Source of the DNA: Paraburkholderia lacunae
Lineage (GTDB): Bacteria > Pseudomonadota > Gammaproteobacteria > Burkholderiales > Burkholderiaceae
Reading direction: 5' to 3'
DNA: 64,000 nucleotides
NCBI RefSeq assembly: GCF_003353175.1
Contig: NZ_QHKS01000006.1
Location: 248,001 to 312,000, forward strand
Shown: positions 45,227 through 53,882 of the stretch, piece after piece
Position numbering within the stretch: the stretch's first letter is position 1
Layout of the letters: each line of letters opens with the position of its first letter
Notes under the pieces: model-generated
Database searches by the model: none
Seen by the model: the letters and a program-made list of their open reading frames with translations, nothing else
Told to the model about the DNA's origin: nothing
Program-made: the position numbers and the translations under genes

Positions 45227-47161
45227 ATGAGCCAGTCAGTATCCGCCAGGGCGAAGGCTGGCCATCCAGGCCATCCCGACCAACCCGGCCGTCCCGCGCC
45301 TCACCGGCCGGCGATGCCCGCGCTCGCACTTGCGGCGCTCGGAATCGTGTACGGCGACATCGGCACCAGCCCGCTCTATACGCTGCAGACGGTGTTCGAT
45401 CCGGCCAATGGACTCACGCTGAACGCGCTGAACGTGGTCGGCATTGTGTCGTTGATCGTCTGGTCGCTGACTATCGTCGTCTCGCTCAAGTATGTCGCGC
45501 TGATTTTGCGCGCGAACAATCACGGCGAAGGCGGCATCATGGCGCTGCTGGCGCTCGCTGCTTCATCCGTGGCGACACGGCCACGGCTTCGTCATACGCT
45601 GCTGGGCGTCGGCATCATGGGCGCAGCGCTCTTCTACGGCGACAGCGTGATCACGCCGGCGATCTCGGTGCTGAGCGCGGTCGAAGGTCTGGAGGTCGCC
45701 GCGCCGTTTCTGAAGACGTACGTGATACCGGTGACACTGGTCGCGCTGGTCACGCTGTTCATGATGCAGAAGCGTGGCACAGCCGGCATCGGCAATATCT
45801 TTGGACCTGTGATGGTGCTCTGGTTCATCGTGCTTGCCGTGGTGGGCGTCGTCAACATGACGAGGGCGCCCGCGATCCTGGTCGCGCTCGATCCGTTCAC
45901 CGGGCTTGCATTCTGCCTGCGTCACCGGTGGCTGGCCTTCGTTGCGTTGGGTGCGGTCGTGTTGTCGCTGACGGGCGCCGAGGCGCTGTATGCCGACATG
46001 GGACATTTCGGCGCGAAGCCGATCAGGTTGACCTGGTTCGGCCTGGTGTTCCCGGCGCTCGCGCTGAACTACCTGGGGCAGGGCGCGTTGCTGCTCGCCG
46101 ATCCGGGGGCGCTGCAGAATCCGTTCTACCGGCTGTTCCCGCAATGGGCGCTGTATCCGATGATCGTGTTGTCGACGATTGCGACCGTCATCGCGTCTCA
46201 AGCCGTCATCTCGGGTACGTATTCGATGACGAAGCAGGCGATGCAACTCGGCTTCCTGCCGCGCATGAACGTCGTCTACACGTCGGAAAGAGAGATGGGG
46301 CAGATCTACGTGCCCGGCATCAACTGGACATTGCTTGCGGCCGTCGTGGCCGCGGTGCTCGGCTTCGGCTCATCGACGGCGCTCGGCTCCGCATACGGTA
46401 TTGCCGTGACCGGCACGATGCTGATCACAACAGTTCTCACGTTCTTCGTGGTGCGCTACGCGTGGCATTACAACTGGCTGCTGTGTGTTTTCGCCACCGT
46501 ATTTTTCTTCATCATCGACGCGACGTTCTTCTCCGCGAATCTGCTGAAGCTGATGCAGGGCGGCTGGTTCCCGCTTCTGATCGGGCTGATCATCTACACG
46601 ATCATGGCGACATGGGGACGCGGCTGGGAGATGATGCGTGCCGAAGCGCGCGTGAGGGCCGGGACGACGCCTCTCCAGCCATACCTGGCGAAGCTGCTGG
46701 CCCGCTCGCCGATGCGGGTCGGCGGTACGGCGATCTTTCTGTCGGCTGATCCTGATGGCGTGCCGCACTCGCTGATAAACAATCTGCAGCACAACCGCGT
46801 GCTGCACGATCGCGTGATTTTCGTGACAGTGAATAACGAGGAGATACCGTGGGTTCCGGCGAGCGAGCGAGTGACTGTGCACGCGCTCGACTCGGACTGC
46901 TACCAGATCACGATCACCTATGGCTTCATGGATGAGGTCGATCTGCCGCGCGCACTGAAGGCGTCGGGCCTCGGCTTCGATTCAGCGGAGACGTCCTATT
47001 TCCTCAGCCGGGCGACCGTGGTGCCCACGCGCGACAGCGGCATGGCGATGTGGCGCGAGCGGCTGTTCGCGGTCATGCTGCACAACGTCGGCAACGTCGC
47101 GGCCTATTTGAAGCTGCCTGCCAATCGGGTCATCGAGTTGGGCGCACGCGTGGAAATCTGA
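45227..47161 (+). CDS. kup: Low-affinity potassium transporter Kup
   Basis: This 644-residue K+:H+ symporter of the KUP/HAK/KT family starts at ATG 45227. The N-terminal membrane domain shows the family hallmark ALGIVYGDIGTSPLYTLQ, then NHGEGGIMALLAL and YGDSVITPAISVLSAVEG, with about 12 helices. The cytosolic C-terminal part has GGTAIFLSADPDGVPHSL and ends with DETSYFLSR-like and ELGARVEI features. An N-terminal polar stretch (about 25 residues, rich in Gly-His-Pro) is an extra. It takes up potassium driven by the proton motive force. The frame is open far upstream into the previous gene, but that part is not coding. Confidence 0.95.
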   Translation: MSQSVSARAKAGHPGHPDQPGRPAPHRPAMPALALAALGIVYGDIGTSPLYTLQTVFDPANGLTLNALNVVGIVSLIVWSLTIVVSLKYVALILRANNHGEGGIMALLALAASSVATRPRLRHTLLGVGIMGAALFYGDSVITPAISVLSAVEGLEVAAPFLKTYVIPVTLVALVTLFMMQKRGTAGIGNIFGPVMVLWFIVLAVVGVVNMTRAPAILVALDPFTGLAFCLRHRWLAFVALGAVVLSLTGAEALYADMGHFGAKPIRLTWFGLVFPALALNYLGQGALLLADPGALQNPFYRLFPQWALYPMIVLSTIATVIASQAVISGTYSMTKQAMQLGFLPRMNVVYTSEREMGQIYVPGINWTLLAAVVAAVLGFGSSTALGSAYGIAVTGTMLITTVLTFFVVRYAWHYNWLLCVFATVFFFIIDATFFSANLLKLMQGGWFPLLIGLIIYTIMATWGRGWEMMRAEARVRAGTTPLQPYLAKLLARSPMRVGGTAIFLSADPDGVPHSLINNLQHNRVLHDRVIFVTVNNEEIPWVPASERVTVHALDSDCYQITITYGFMDEVDLPRALKASGLGFDSAETSYFLSRATVVPTRDSGMAMWRERLFAVMLHNVGNVAAYLKLPANRVIELGARVEI

Positions 47162-47205
47162 CGCGCCAAGCCTCACGACGCATGCGCGTGCCGCCTCTCG
47201 TCGTG

Positions 47206-48306
47206 CTATTGCCGTTGCGGATGATCAAGAAAGAAGCGCAGCATTTCGGCGCTTGCGTCCGGACCGGTGGGGTCCGTGTAACTGCCGCGCGCATTGCCGC
47301 CCGCCCACGCGTGCGGCGCGCCATGGATGGTCCACAACTCCGCGTCGACACCGTCGCTGGAAACCAGCCGCGAGACGGTACAGGCACGTCGGCCCGCATC
47401 GAACCGACGCTCTTCGCCTCCGGCGTCCGGCCGTGCTTCGAAGCCGTGCACGAGCCGCGCGGCATTCGCTATGTGAACCGTGGCGTCGGCGTCACCATGA
47501 AAGACGATCATGGGCCGTTGCGGTGAGTCTGTATCGCGCTTCGCGCGCTGTGACTCTGCGGGGCGTTTGCCGCCTTTCATCGCCGCGAGCGCAGAGGGTA
47601 AATCGTGCGCGCACCGCGCGGGGAGACCGGAATGCACACCGGCTGCGGCATACAACTCGGGATAAGCGGCTAGCATGATCGCCGCCATTGCGCCCCCCGC
47701 GGACATGCCCGCGACGTACACTCGCGCAGGATCGACGTGATGGGCCGCGATGATATCGCGCGTGATGCCCGCGATCAGTGACGGCTCGCCGCCCTCGCGA
47801 TGTTGATCTTCGGGTTTGAACCAGTTCCAGCACTTCGACGGATTGGCCCGCCGCGGCTGCACCGGATAAGCAACGAGACATCGATGCCGCCCGGCAAGCG
47901 CATTCATCTGCGTGCCTGCGGCGAAATCGTCGGCGTTCTGGGTGCAGCCGTGCAGCATCACAATCAGCGGAAGCGGTTCGCCGGCGGTCTCCGCCGGCAC
48001 ATACAGCCGATATTGACGGGAGCCGGCTGTATTCGAATGCGCAAGCGTGCTGAAATGCCCGCGATCCTCCACGTCGATGCCTGCATCCCGCGCCGTGTGC
48101 GCGGCGGCTTGCTTCGCCTTGGCCTCGGCAATCCGGAAGCCGACGGGTTCCGGCGCCTTGTCGCGCGACGCGGATTCGTTCGCCGCGCCGGCAGTTTCGC
48201 CTCGCAGTGCGCGTTGTATCACTTCCGTCGCTTCGGCAGGGCCGCGGGTACGCAGCAAAGTCATCGCTTCGCGCATTGCGTTCAGGAAGCCTTCGTTCAG
48301 TTTCAT
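47206..48306 (-). CDS. PHB-depolymerase-family esterase (LpqC/feruloyl-esterase-like)
   Basis: This 366-residue alpha/beta hydrolase belongs to the extracellular catalytic domain type 1 PHB depolymerase family: LPLIVMLHGCTQNADDFAAGT (oxyanion region), AGMSAGGAM (nucleophile), an Asp in FHGDADATVH and the catalytic His in GAPHAWAGG. The N-terminus (LNEGFLNAMREAMTLLRTRGPAEATEVI) is a phasin-like amphipathic helix rather than a signal peptide, so it may act on intracellular granules. A lone ribbon-helix-helix regulator lies 36 bp upstream in the same operon. Substrate could be short-chain PHA or another ester. Confidence 0.88.
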   Translation of the reverse strand: MKLNEGFLNAMREAMTLLRTRGPAEATEVIQRALRGETAGAANESASRDKAPEPVGFRIAEAKAKQAAAHTARDAGIDVEDRGHFSTLAHSNTAGSRQYRLYVPAETAGEPLPLIVMLHGCTQNADDFAAGTQMNALAGRHRCLVAYPVQPRRANPSKCWNWFKPEDQHREGGEPSLIAGITRDIIAAHHVDPARVYVAGMSAGGAMAAIMLAAYPELYAAAGVHSGLPARCAHDLPSALAAMKGGKRPAESQRAKRDTDSPQRPMIVFHGDADATVHIANAARLVHGFEARPDAGGEERRFDAGRRACTVSRLVSSDGVDAELWTIHGAPHAWAGGNARGSYTDPTGPDASAEMLRFFLDHPQRQ

Positions 48307-48342
48307 AAAATTTGTCCGGTTTTCGGGTTGGGCGGCGCACGG

Positions 48343-48768
48343 CTAGCGGATTCTGTCGGCGAGCGCCGTTTTGACGGCAGGCGAAGCGTGAAAGGCGCCC
48401 AGTACCACGACGCTCTCGATGGTGGCGAGCGCGAGCTCCGGTGAGACATCGGCGGCAATGCTGGCCAGTCCCAGCACGTGAACGTTGAGGCGCTCGTGGG
48501 CGGCGCGTACCGCCTCGAGATCCTGCTTGGAGAAATGCTGCAGCCCGAGCACGAGCGCGCGACGCGTAATGGTTTCCTGGACGACCTGCCCATGCACAGC
48601 GAGCTGGTTTCGAATCGCCGTGCGAATCAGGTCGGTCCGGTTCGAATAAAAGCCTTCTTCGACCAGAAGATCGATCTGCCCGAGATCAACAGGGCCAAGG
48701 TTGATCGTGATTTTTTCCGAGTCGCCGCCTTTGAAACGCGTCGCGTTGGGTAACGCCGGTTTTTTCAT
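48343..48768 (-). CDS. Ribbon-helix-helix (CopG-like) transcriptional regulator
   Basis: This 141-residue protein has an N-terminal RHH fold (EKITINLGPVDLGQIDLLVEEGFYSNRTDLIRTAIRNQL), typical of CopG/NikR-type DNA-binding dimers. The C-terminal 60 residues (LNVHVLGLASIAADVSPELAL) have no recognised ligand motif. It is transcribed just before the PHB-depolymerase-like esterase and probably autoregulates that operon, maybe in response to PHA metabolism. It could also be mistaken for an antitoxin, but no toxin gene is adjacent. Confidence 0.8.
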   Translation of the reverse strand: MKKPALPNATRFKGGDSEKITINLGPVDLGQIDLLVEEGFYSNRTDLIRTAIRNQLAVHGQVVQETITRRALVLGLQHFSKQDLEAVRAAHERLNVHVLGLASIAADVSPELALATIESVVVLGAFHASPAVKTALADRIR

Positions 48769-49376
48769 TTATCCATCCTTATGCCATCCATGTGGATGGT
48801 TTTAGGATGATTTTGGGTGCGCTGCAACATCAAAATTTGGGGCCAGGACGTGTTCTTTGCGTGTCCGGCCCGCGGCTGACTGAGTTCGACCCCCGAGCTG
48901 CCCGTCGTGTCGCCCTAAGTGCAGCGTGCGCTTTTGAAGCACAACGGTCGTTGGTGTCGGCATGGAGGTCGGCGGCAGTTCGGCCATTCCGGCCATTCAC
49001 GCCAGGGTGTCACGGCAGATGGCCAATGTCGGGTTTCCAGCGCAGCCAAGACCGTTCGACCCACTAGAGATCTTCGACGAGCGAACGCAGACGACCGTTA
49101 ATTGGGGCTCTGTCTACGTTCGACTGCCCGCGTGAAAGCGCCAGTCACCGTCGGTTGATGCCCGCACCTCGCGTGAAATCTCACCAGCAGCGTCGCACAG
49201 CCAGTTCGTCACTAATTAAGTAGCTGCCTTGATACGTTCGGTGCTACGGGGCAATTGAATAAGCGGATCGTCCCAATAAAAAATGGCTCAATTCTTCATA
49301 AAAAAGCAGGCGCTCCCCGTTTACTGATTGTCACGTCGACCCTGACGTGATTTTCAACCATTCAAGGAGATCCATC
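48769..49376. other. 608-bp intergenic region before the peptide cassette
   Basis: No gene was seen. Short open frames here lack ribosome sites and have no recognisable composition. The right end (49255-49345) drops in GC and carries the promoter of the peptide gene, with an AAGGAG site just before its start. Confidence 0.45.
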
Positions 49377-49613
49377 ATGCCGAACATTAGCGATATTCAT
49401 CGCCTCGTCACAGACATGAACAACAAGAGCATCCTGAATACCAGCACCACGCTGAACGATTTGCTATCCATTTCTGCGGACAGTATCACCAATCCAGGCG
49501 TTCAAGCCGGCTGGTACGCGTTGGGTGGCGATCACTATGTCATCGTCTGTGGCCAAAACCCAGGTGCTACTGTGATCAATCAAGGTGCTGCTGCGCAAGG
49601 AAGCGGCCAGTAA
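49377..49613 (+). CDS. 78-residue peptide, candidate RiPP-like precursor or peptide effector
   Basis: ATG 49377 has a near-perfect AAGGAG ribosome site 8 bp upstream, the best in the region. The peptide splits into a polar, helical N-terminal half (MPNISDIHRLVTDMNNKSIL, then Asn/Ser/Thr-rich) and a C-terminal half rich in Gly, Asn, Gln and Ala with GWYALGGDHYVIVCG, one Cys and a GAAAQGSGQ end. No signal peptide. Leader-like plus Gly/Cys-containing core-like composition, the strong ribosome site and the terminator-like hairpin directly after it are what a modified-peptide precursor gene would show. I do not recognise the family; a small structural or toxin-type protein is the alternative. Confidence 0.6.
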   Translation: MPNISDIHRLVTDMNNKSILNTSTTLNDLLSISADSITNPGVQAGWYALGGDHYVIVCGQNPGATVINQGAAAQGSGQ

Positions 49614-49654
49614 CGCGCCGTAGAAGCCCCAGACTTGGCGCACGTAGCCATTTC

Positions 49655-49680
49655 CGCCCGCGAAGGTGCGGGCGATTTTT
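49655..49680 (+). terminator. Intrinsic-terminator-like hairpin between peptide gene and DUF6895-like gene
   Basis: CGCCCGC and GCGGGCG form a 7-bp stem with a 6-nt loop followed directly by ATTTTT. It lies 41 bp after the peptide stop and 17 bp before the next start. Such an attenuator would give much more peptide transcript than full-length message. Confidence 0.7.
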
Positions 49681-49696
49681 CCAAGCGAGCCCATCA

Positions 49697-50854
49697 ATGC
49701 ACGACACCCGAAATAATCTTGCACACGTCCTTGGATTCGCGCGGTCCTTGCTAATGGATCTGGACAGATTTGCGGAATCGTCATCCCGTTATGATCCTGC
49801 GCTGGATAGACATCAAATCCTGGATAAGCTAGTTGCTGAAACGGCGTTGCTGCTCCTCGTAGCAAACCGTATCCCTGAAAACTCCGGTTTTCAAACAGAT
49901 ATTCGTGAGCTGAGCGCGATTTTATCCCCCCACGCCCGCACCGCTCGGCATCTCTTCCTGCTGGCTGCGAGCCCGCAAGCCGTCGGAGGCATTGCCCTGG
50001 CTCATATTGCGCTGACGTGTCTAGGCAAGCGGGATGAAACCTTCGACGCCGCAGTACAGGCAGCATTTGCATCGCCCTATATTGATTCAATTGATCGACC
50101 CAATTTTCGACAGATGGAGATCAGATGGCTATACAGTCTCTACTCCAATACAATCCCAGATTTCTCAGATTTGCTCCCGTGCAGCATCATTAATAAACCC
50201 ATGCATCCAATTTTCATGCGGCGGGAAGACGCATATGCAGTCACTCATGCGGCGATGTATCTAACCGATTTCGGCCGTTCGACATTTTTGCCCAGTATAG
50301 ATCGATGGAAATTATGTGGATTTATTGACCATTCCATCTCCTGGTGTCTTGCCTATTCTGACTGGGATTTGCTCGGTGAGATTGTCATGGTTCAGCGTTT
50401 TCTTCAATCTCGCGATTCCATTTTTTCAAAAACAGCGAGTTCCGTATTATCGGATGTTTTTTCGCGCGACTGGTTCATGCCGGGGCCGAATTTCGTTGCC
50501 GAAACATATAACGCGCTACCGGATAATCAGAAAATGGGATATGCCATGGTGCATGGGTATCACAGCACGTACGTTTACGGAATTTTATGCAGTCTTGACT
50601 TGATACGTGGTGAAGACACCGTGGAACACGATTTGGATGACGTCGTCCCTTCAGATGAACAAGTGGTAGCAAATTCGAAGCTGATTAAACTCGCTCGGGA
50701 AGCACGTGGGGTAGAACTGATGCAAGAATTGGAACAACATCGCAATACCTGCATACCCCGAGTATCCGAAACATGCGAGGTGGCTGCGGAAGCGATCTGT
50801 CAAACGCTTAGAGCGAGTGCTTACAGACGGCTGGAACTCGAGCCACGACACTGA
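49697..50854 (+). CDS. 385-residue protein of unknown function (DUF6895-like features)
   Basis: This is an all-alpha-looking soluble protein without signal or membrane helices. Notable motifs are QMEIRWLYSLYSN (about 139-151), DAYAVTHAAMYLTDFGRS (about 178-195) and MVHGYHSTYVYG (about 284-295), which resemble the conserved His/Asp motifs I associate with DUF6895 proteins of actinobacteria, some of them near natural-product genes; this is from memory and unverified. The paired His motifs could bind a metal or substrate, suggesting an enzyme. Codon use is AT-rich relative to the window. It is co-oriented with the 78-residue peptide gene and separated only by the hairpin, so the two look like one functional cassette. 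Confidence 0.65.
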   Translation: MHDTRNNLAHVLGFARSLLMDLDRFAESSSRYDPALDRHQILDKLVAETALLLLVANRIPENSGFQTDIRELSAILSPHARTARHLFLLAASPQAVGGIALAHIALTCLGKRDETFDAAVQAAFASPYIDSIDRPNFRQMEIRWLYSLYSNTIPDFSDLLPCSIINKPMHPIFMRREDAYAVTHAAMYLTDFGRSTFLPSIDRWKLCGFIDHSISWCLAYSDWDLLGEIVMVQRFLQSRDSIFSKTASSVLSDVFSRDWFMPGPNFVAETYNALPDNQKMGYAMVHGYHSTYVYGILCSLDLIRGEDTVEHDLDDVVPSDEQVVANSKLIKLAREARGVELMQELEQHRNTCIPRVSETCEVAAEAICQTLRASAYRRLELEPRH

Positions 50855-51487
50855 GGTGTTCGACGCGCCAGGCGCGCCAAGACCGGCCGGCTGGACGGCG
50901 ACAAGCTGCTGGCGATGCTCAGGCGGCACCTCGCCTGATCGTGCCGCATCCGACACCACTGACCATCCCGGCCTATCAATCGCCATAGCCGCGAAACCTC
51001 CAACCGCGTTGGGGCACTCCGCGGTTTCCTCCATCGGGTTTATTCGACGCCTGCCGACATGCGCGGAGGCATGCACATTCCTGCGACCGATGGCAGGCAT
51101 CGAATAAACCTTAACGAACCCGGAAGTACGCGGTCGACTCGAACATCACTGATCTCGACCAGCTGCCGAACTTCCGAACCCGACCCACCAGGGGCAGTGC
51201 CCCATACATTATCCAAGCATCCCGTCCGTCCGAAGGCGAAAAGCCGGCCTTCGGCATCGACAATTGCGGTCGATAACTACGTCAGATGCGGATTCCGGTC
51301 AGGCTGAACATTGACTCCGGCGAGCATTGAACACCCTGCTGGTGCTGACCAGGGGCGGGTGGCCTGCTGCCGTCAGGCCCCACAGGCTATATTCTGAAAG
51401 ATCCGCTTTTGACCCAATGAAGCGGACCTTCTTGGCCAGCAGGCAAAAATCATCGACTCGACCGGATCAATCCATACAGGGGGAGGC
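50855..51487. other. 633-bp intergenic region with a long inverted repeat
   Basis: No intact gene is visible. The stretch has mixed frames with frequent stops and reads like decayed sequence. The inverted repeat at 51037-51110 is the only clear structure. Confidence 0.5.
51037..51110. repeat. 19-bp inverted repeat (18/19) around a 36-nt loop
   Basis: Arms start GGTTTATTCGA at 51037-51055 and end TCGAATAAACC at 51092-51110, with one mismatch. The loop holds a smaller palindrome (ATGC...GCAT). There is no T-run, so it is not a standard terminator; a small mobile-element end or a structured RNA are options. Confidence 0.75.
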
Positions 51488-52387
51488 ATGGAAACCAGAC
51501 GTGAGCGAGCGTTGGTCCTCCATGGTGGTGGATCGGCCGGCAATGCGTGGGAGATCGGCGTCGTCGCCGGCCTGTTCGATGCCGGGTTGGATGTGACCGA
51601 GGCCGATTTGATCATCGGGACGTCGGCTGGATCGACTGCAGTGGCCCAGATCACTAGCGCGACCCCGACCGAACTGCTTGCCGCCATCCTTTCCGCTGCA
51701 TCCCAGCAACGGACTGGTCCGAACGGACCCGAGGGTGGACGCGTTCCCATTGGGCCGGCGGCGAACCATATGGAGATAACGAGCCGAATCATCGCCGCCG
51801 CTGAGGATGCGGCCGATATGCGCCGCAGAATGGGTGCGGCGGCGCTCGAAATGGACGCGGCGTCGGACGGCTCCGGGCAAACGCGGTGGCGCGCTGTCGT
51901 CGCCGCTCGGCTGCCCAGTCAGCGCTGGCCGGAACGGCCGTTACTCATCACGGCGGTCGATGCCCATACCGGCGAACCGGTCGTGTTCGACCGCCACAGC
52001 GGAGTCGACCTCGTGGACGCCGTCGCCGCCAGCACTTCCAACGGCTTCGGTGTCCCTCCCTACAGCATCGGCGACAACCGATACATCGACGGCGGCTACC
52101 GACGCAACGAGAATGCCGATCTGGCAGCCGGATACGCACGGGTGCTGGTGCTGTCGCCCTTCGGTGGCAGATCACGGCATCCGCTGGAGTGGGGCATGCA
52201 CCTTGCTGCACAGGTCGACGAACTCCGCGCGGGCAACAGCAGAGTCGAGGCGATCTTCCCGGACGGCGACTCGCTCAGCGCGTTCGGTCTCAACATGATG
52301 GATCTGTCGACGCGTCCGCCCGCTGCTCAAGCCGGTTACAACCAAGGCAGAGCCCTTGCCGATCAGCTCACCGAATTCTGGCGCTGA
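51488..52387 (+). CDS. Patatin-like phospholipase
   Basis: This 299-residue enzyme starts at ATG 51488 after a GGGGGAGG ribosome site. Patatin hallmarks are complete: the oxyanion loop LHGGGSAGNAWEIGV, the nucleophile elbow GTSAGS (Ser of the catalytic dyad) and the Asp in DGGYRRNENADLA. It should hydrolyse acyl esters of lipids. No secretion signal and no fused domain. The gene stands alone between decayed sequence and a multicopper oxidase remnant. Cytosolic lipid turnover is the default guess; an effector role is possible but nothing nearby supports it. Confidence 0.88.
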   Translation: METRRERALVLHGGGSAGNAWEIGVVAGLFDAGLDVTEADLIIGTSAGSTAVAQITSATPTELLAAILSAASQQRTGPNGPEGGRVPIGPAANHMEITSRIIAAAEDAADMRRRMGAAALEMDAASDGSGQTRWRAVVAARLPSQRWPERPLLITAVDAHTGEPVVFDRHSGVDLVDAVAASTSNGFGVPPYSIGDNRYIDGGYRRNENADLAAGYARVLVLSPFGGRSRHPLEWGMHLAAQVDELRAGNSRVEAIFPDGDSLSAFGLNMMDLSTRPPAAQAGYNQGRALADQLTEFWR

Positions 52388-52471
52388 CGCCTAACATCCG
52401 CTTCGACAGTCTTGAAGTGGTCAGCCAAGAAAAATGACTGATCGGCCGCCTTCTCGCTTCGATCGCGCTTT

Positions 52472-52624
52472 CCAGTATGGAAGGACACTGTCTTTCTCAT
52501 GCCTCGCGAGCGCGTGCGCCTGGTGATTAATTTCGGCGCGCATACTGGGACGTTTCTCTATCACTGCCACATGCTCGAGCACGAGGAGTCAGGCCTGATG
52601 CGCAACTATCTGGTTCTGACATGA
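52472..52624 (+). pseudogene. Multicopper oxidase C-terminal remnant
   Basis: The frame ending at TGA 52622-52624 reads VWKDTVFLMP, then VRLVINFGAHTGTFLYHCH and MLEHEESGLMRNYLVL. This is the C-terminal type 1/type 3 copper-site motif HCHxxxHE plus the distal axial residue of CumA/CopA-type oxidases. The whole upstream three quarters are missing, so only a stub survives. It sits 60 bp before the HiPIP gene. Confidence 0.85.
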
Positions 52625-52683
52625 CGAAATAATCGGACGAGGTTTCTCAGATATCCGTTCACGCAAACATGAAGGAGGACATC

Positions 52684-52998
52684 ATGAAATTTTCACGCCG
52701 ACGTTTTATTGCGGCCACCACCGTCCTGACATCCGCGCTGGCCTTTGGACGCCGCGCGGCGGCGGCAGATGCCGGTGCCGTGCAGGAATCCGATGCAAAC
52801 GCCCAGGCCCTTGGTTACAAGACGGATGCAAGCCGGGTCGATCATACGAAGTTTCCGAAATTTCAGGCTGGCCAGGCCTGTGTGAACTGCCAGTTCTTCC
52901 AGGGCAAGACCGGCGACGCGATGGCGCCGTGCACGATTTTCGGCGGCAAGCAGGTCAATGCAAAAGGCTGGTGCAGCGCCTATGTGAAGAAAGCGTAG
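52684..52998 (+). CDS. High-potential iron-sulfur protein (HiPIP)
   Basis: This 104-residue periplasmic electron carrier has a Tat signal (SRRRFIAATTV) and four Cys ligands for a 4Fe-4S cluster in the HiPIP pattern CVNCQFFQG...APCTIFGGKQV...GWCSAYVKK. An AAGGAGGAC ribosome site precedes ATG 52684; the upstream ATG 52669 would add five residues before the signal. HiPIPs shuttle electrons in the periplasm (family knowledge), in some bacteria directly to terminal oxidases. The aa3-type oxidase operon 2.1 kb downstream is a possible partner. Confidence 0.92.
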   Translation: MKFSRRRFIAATTVLTSALAFGRRAAAADAGAVQESDANAQALGYKTDASRVDHTKFPKFQAGQACVNCQFFQGKTGDAMAPCTIFGGKQVNAKGWCSAYVKKA

Positions 52999-53372
52999 CA
53001 GGTGATTGATCGAGGCGTTCATCATGGCATCACGCCGCGTTGTCGCGATTATCCGGCCAGAAGTGCTGGAAGCCCCCGAGAAGGAGGTGCGTGCAATCGA
53101 TACGCATCGTGTCACGATCAGATCACGAGCATTTTCGTCTCACCCGGAACGAGCGATCGAGCGCGATCGGCCTGATGCCAGGCTACTTGCGCAACCCTGT
53201 GACCGAGCTCAATTTTCTCTTTGGCGAAATCTCTATTGCTGCTCGGATCAGGACAATGCGGCGCGCCACTATCACAGTTTCTACAATTACGGGAGCAACC
53301 TCCGGAAATGCTGACGTAGAATAAAGAATCCTCGCTCGAGGATGAGCTGATAGTAAAAAAAGGAGTGCCAAC
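52999..53372. other. 374-bp intergenic region
   Basis: No convincing gene. Short forward frames open after the HiPIP stop but have no family resemblance. An AAAAAAGGAG ribosome site at the right end serves the next gene. Confidence 0.45.
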
Positions 53373-53882
53373 ATGAGACGCCTTTATTTCCTCGTACCCG
53401 ATACGCAGATGGCGAAGGCGATCGTCGACGACTTGCTGCGCGCGCGTATCATCTGGCGCCATATCCACATCCTCGCCAATCACAGTGTCACGCTCGATCA
53501 GTTGCCTGAAGCGTCTTTGCTGCAAAGCAGCGATGTCGTGCACTCGCTCGAGCGCGGCGTCGCACTCGGCGGCGCGACTGGCGCGCTTCTCGGCCTCGTC
53601 GCGCTTGTGTACCCCCCTGCGGAGCTCGCGATTGCGGGCGGCGCCGTCGTCGCGTTGACGGTGGCGGGAGCGGGCTTCGGGGCGTGGACGGCCGCGATGA
53701 TCGGCATCGCCGAGCCGAATGCGCGACTCGAGCGATTTCGTGACGCTATAAAGGAAGGCCAGATCCTGATCATGGCCGACGTGCCGGGATCACGAGAGCA
53801 GGAAATCGAGCAGATGGTCGCCCAGCATTTTCCGAAGGCCGATCTGGAGGGCGGCGAGCCTACGACGCCGATCTTCCCCTGA
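53373..53882 (+). CDS. DUF1269-like membrane-associated protein
   Basis: This 169-residue protein starts at ATG 53373 with a clear GGAG site. The N-terminal segment (RRLYFLVPDTQMAKAIVDDLL, with IHILA and LDQLPEAS) and a Gly/Ala-rich double membrane hairpin (about 67-115, GGATGALLGLVALVYPP and VALTVAGAGFGAWTAAMIG) are characteristic of DUF1269 proteins, usually stress-related and membrane-associated. A C-terminal soluble portion (ADVPGSREQEIEQMV) follows. Function in the cell is unknown. Confidence 0.82.
   Translation: MRRLYFLVPDTQMAKAIVDDLLRARIIWRHIHILANHSVTLDQLPEASLLQSSDVVHSLERGVALGGATGALLGLVALVYPPAELAIAGGAVVALTVAGAGFGAWTAAMIGIAEPNARLERFRDAIKEGQILIMADVPGSREQEIEQMVAQHFPKADLEGGEPTTPIFP

Noticed and set aside
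48343..48768. Antitoxin of a toxin-antitoxin pair
   Set aside because: The RHH protein is longer than typical antitoxins and its neighbour is a hydrolase, not a toxin.
51037..51110. Integron attC site
   Set aside because: No GTTRRRY/RYYYAAC core sites at the ends and no integrase gene nearby.
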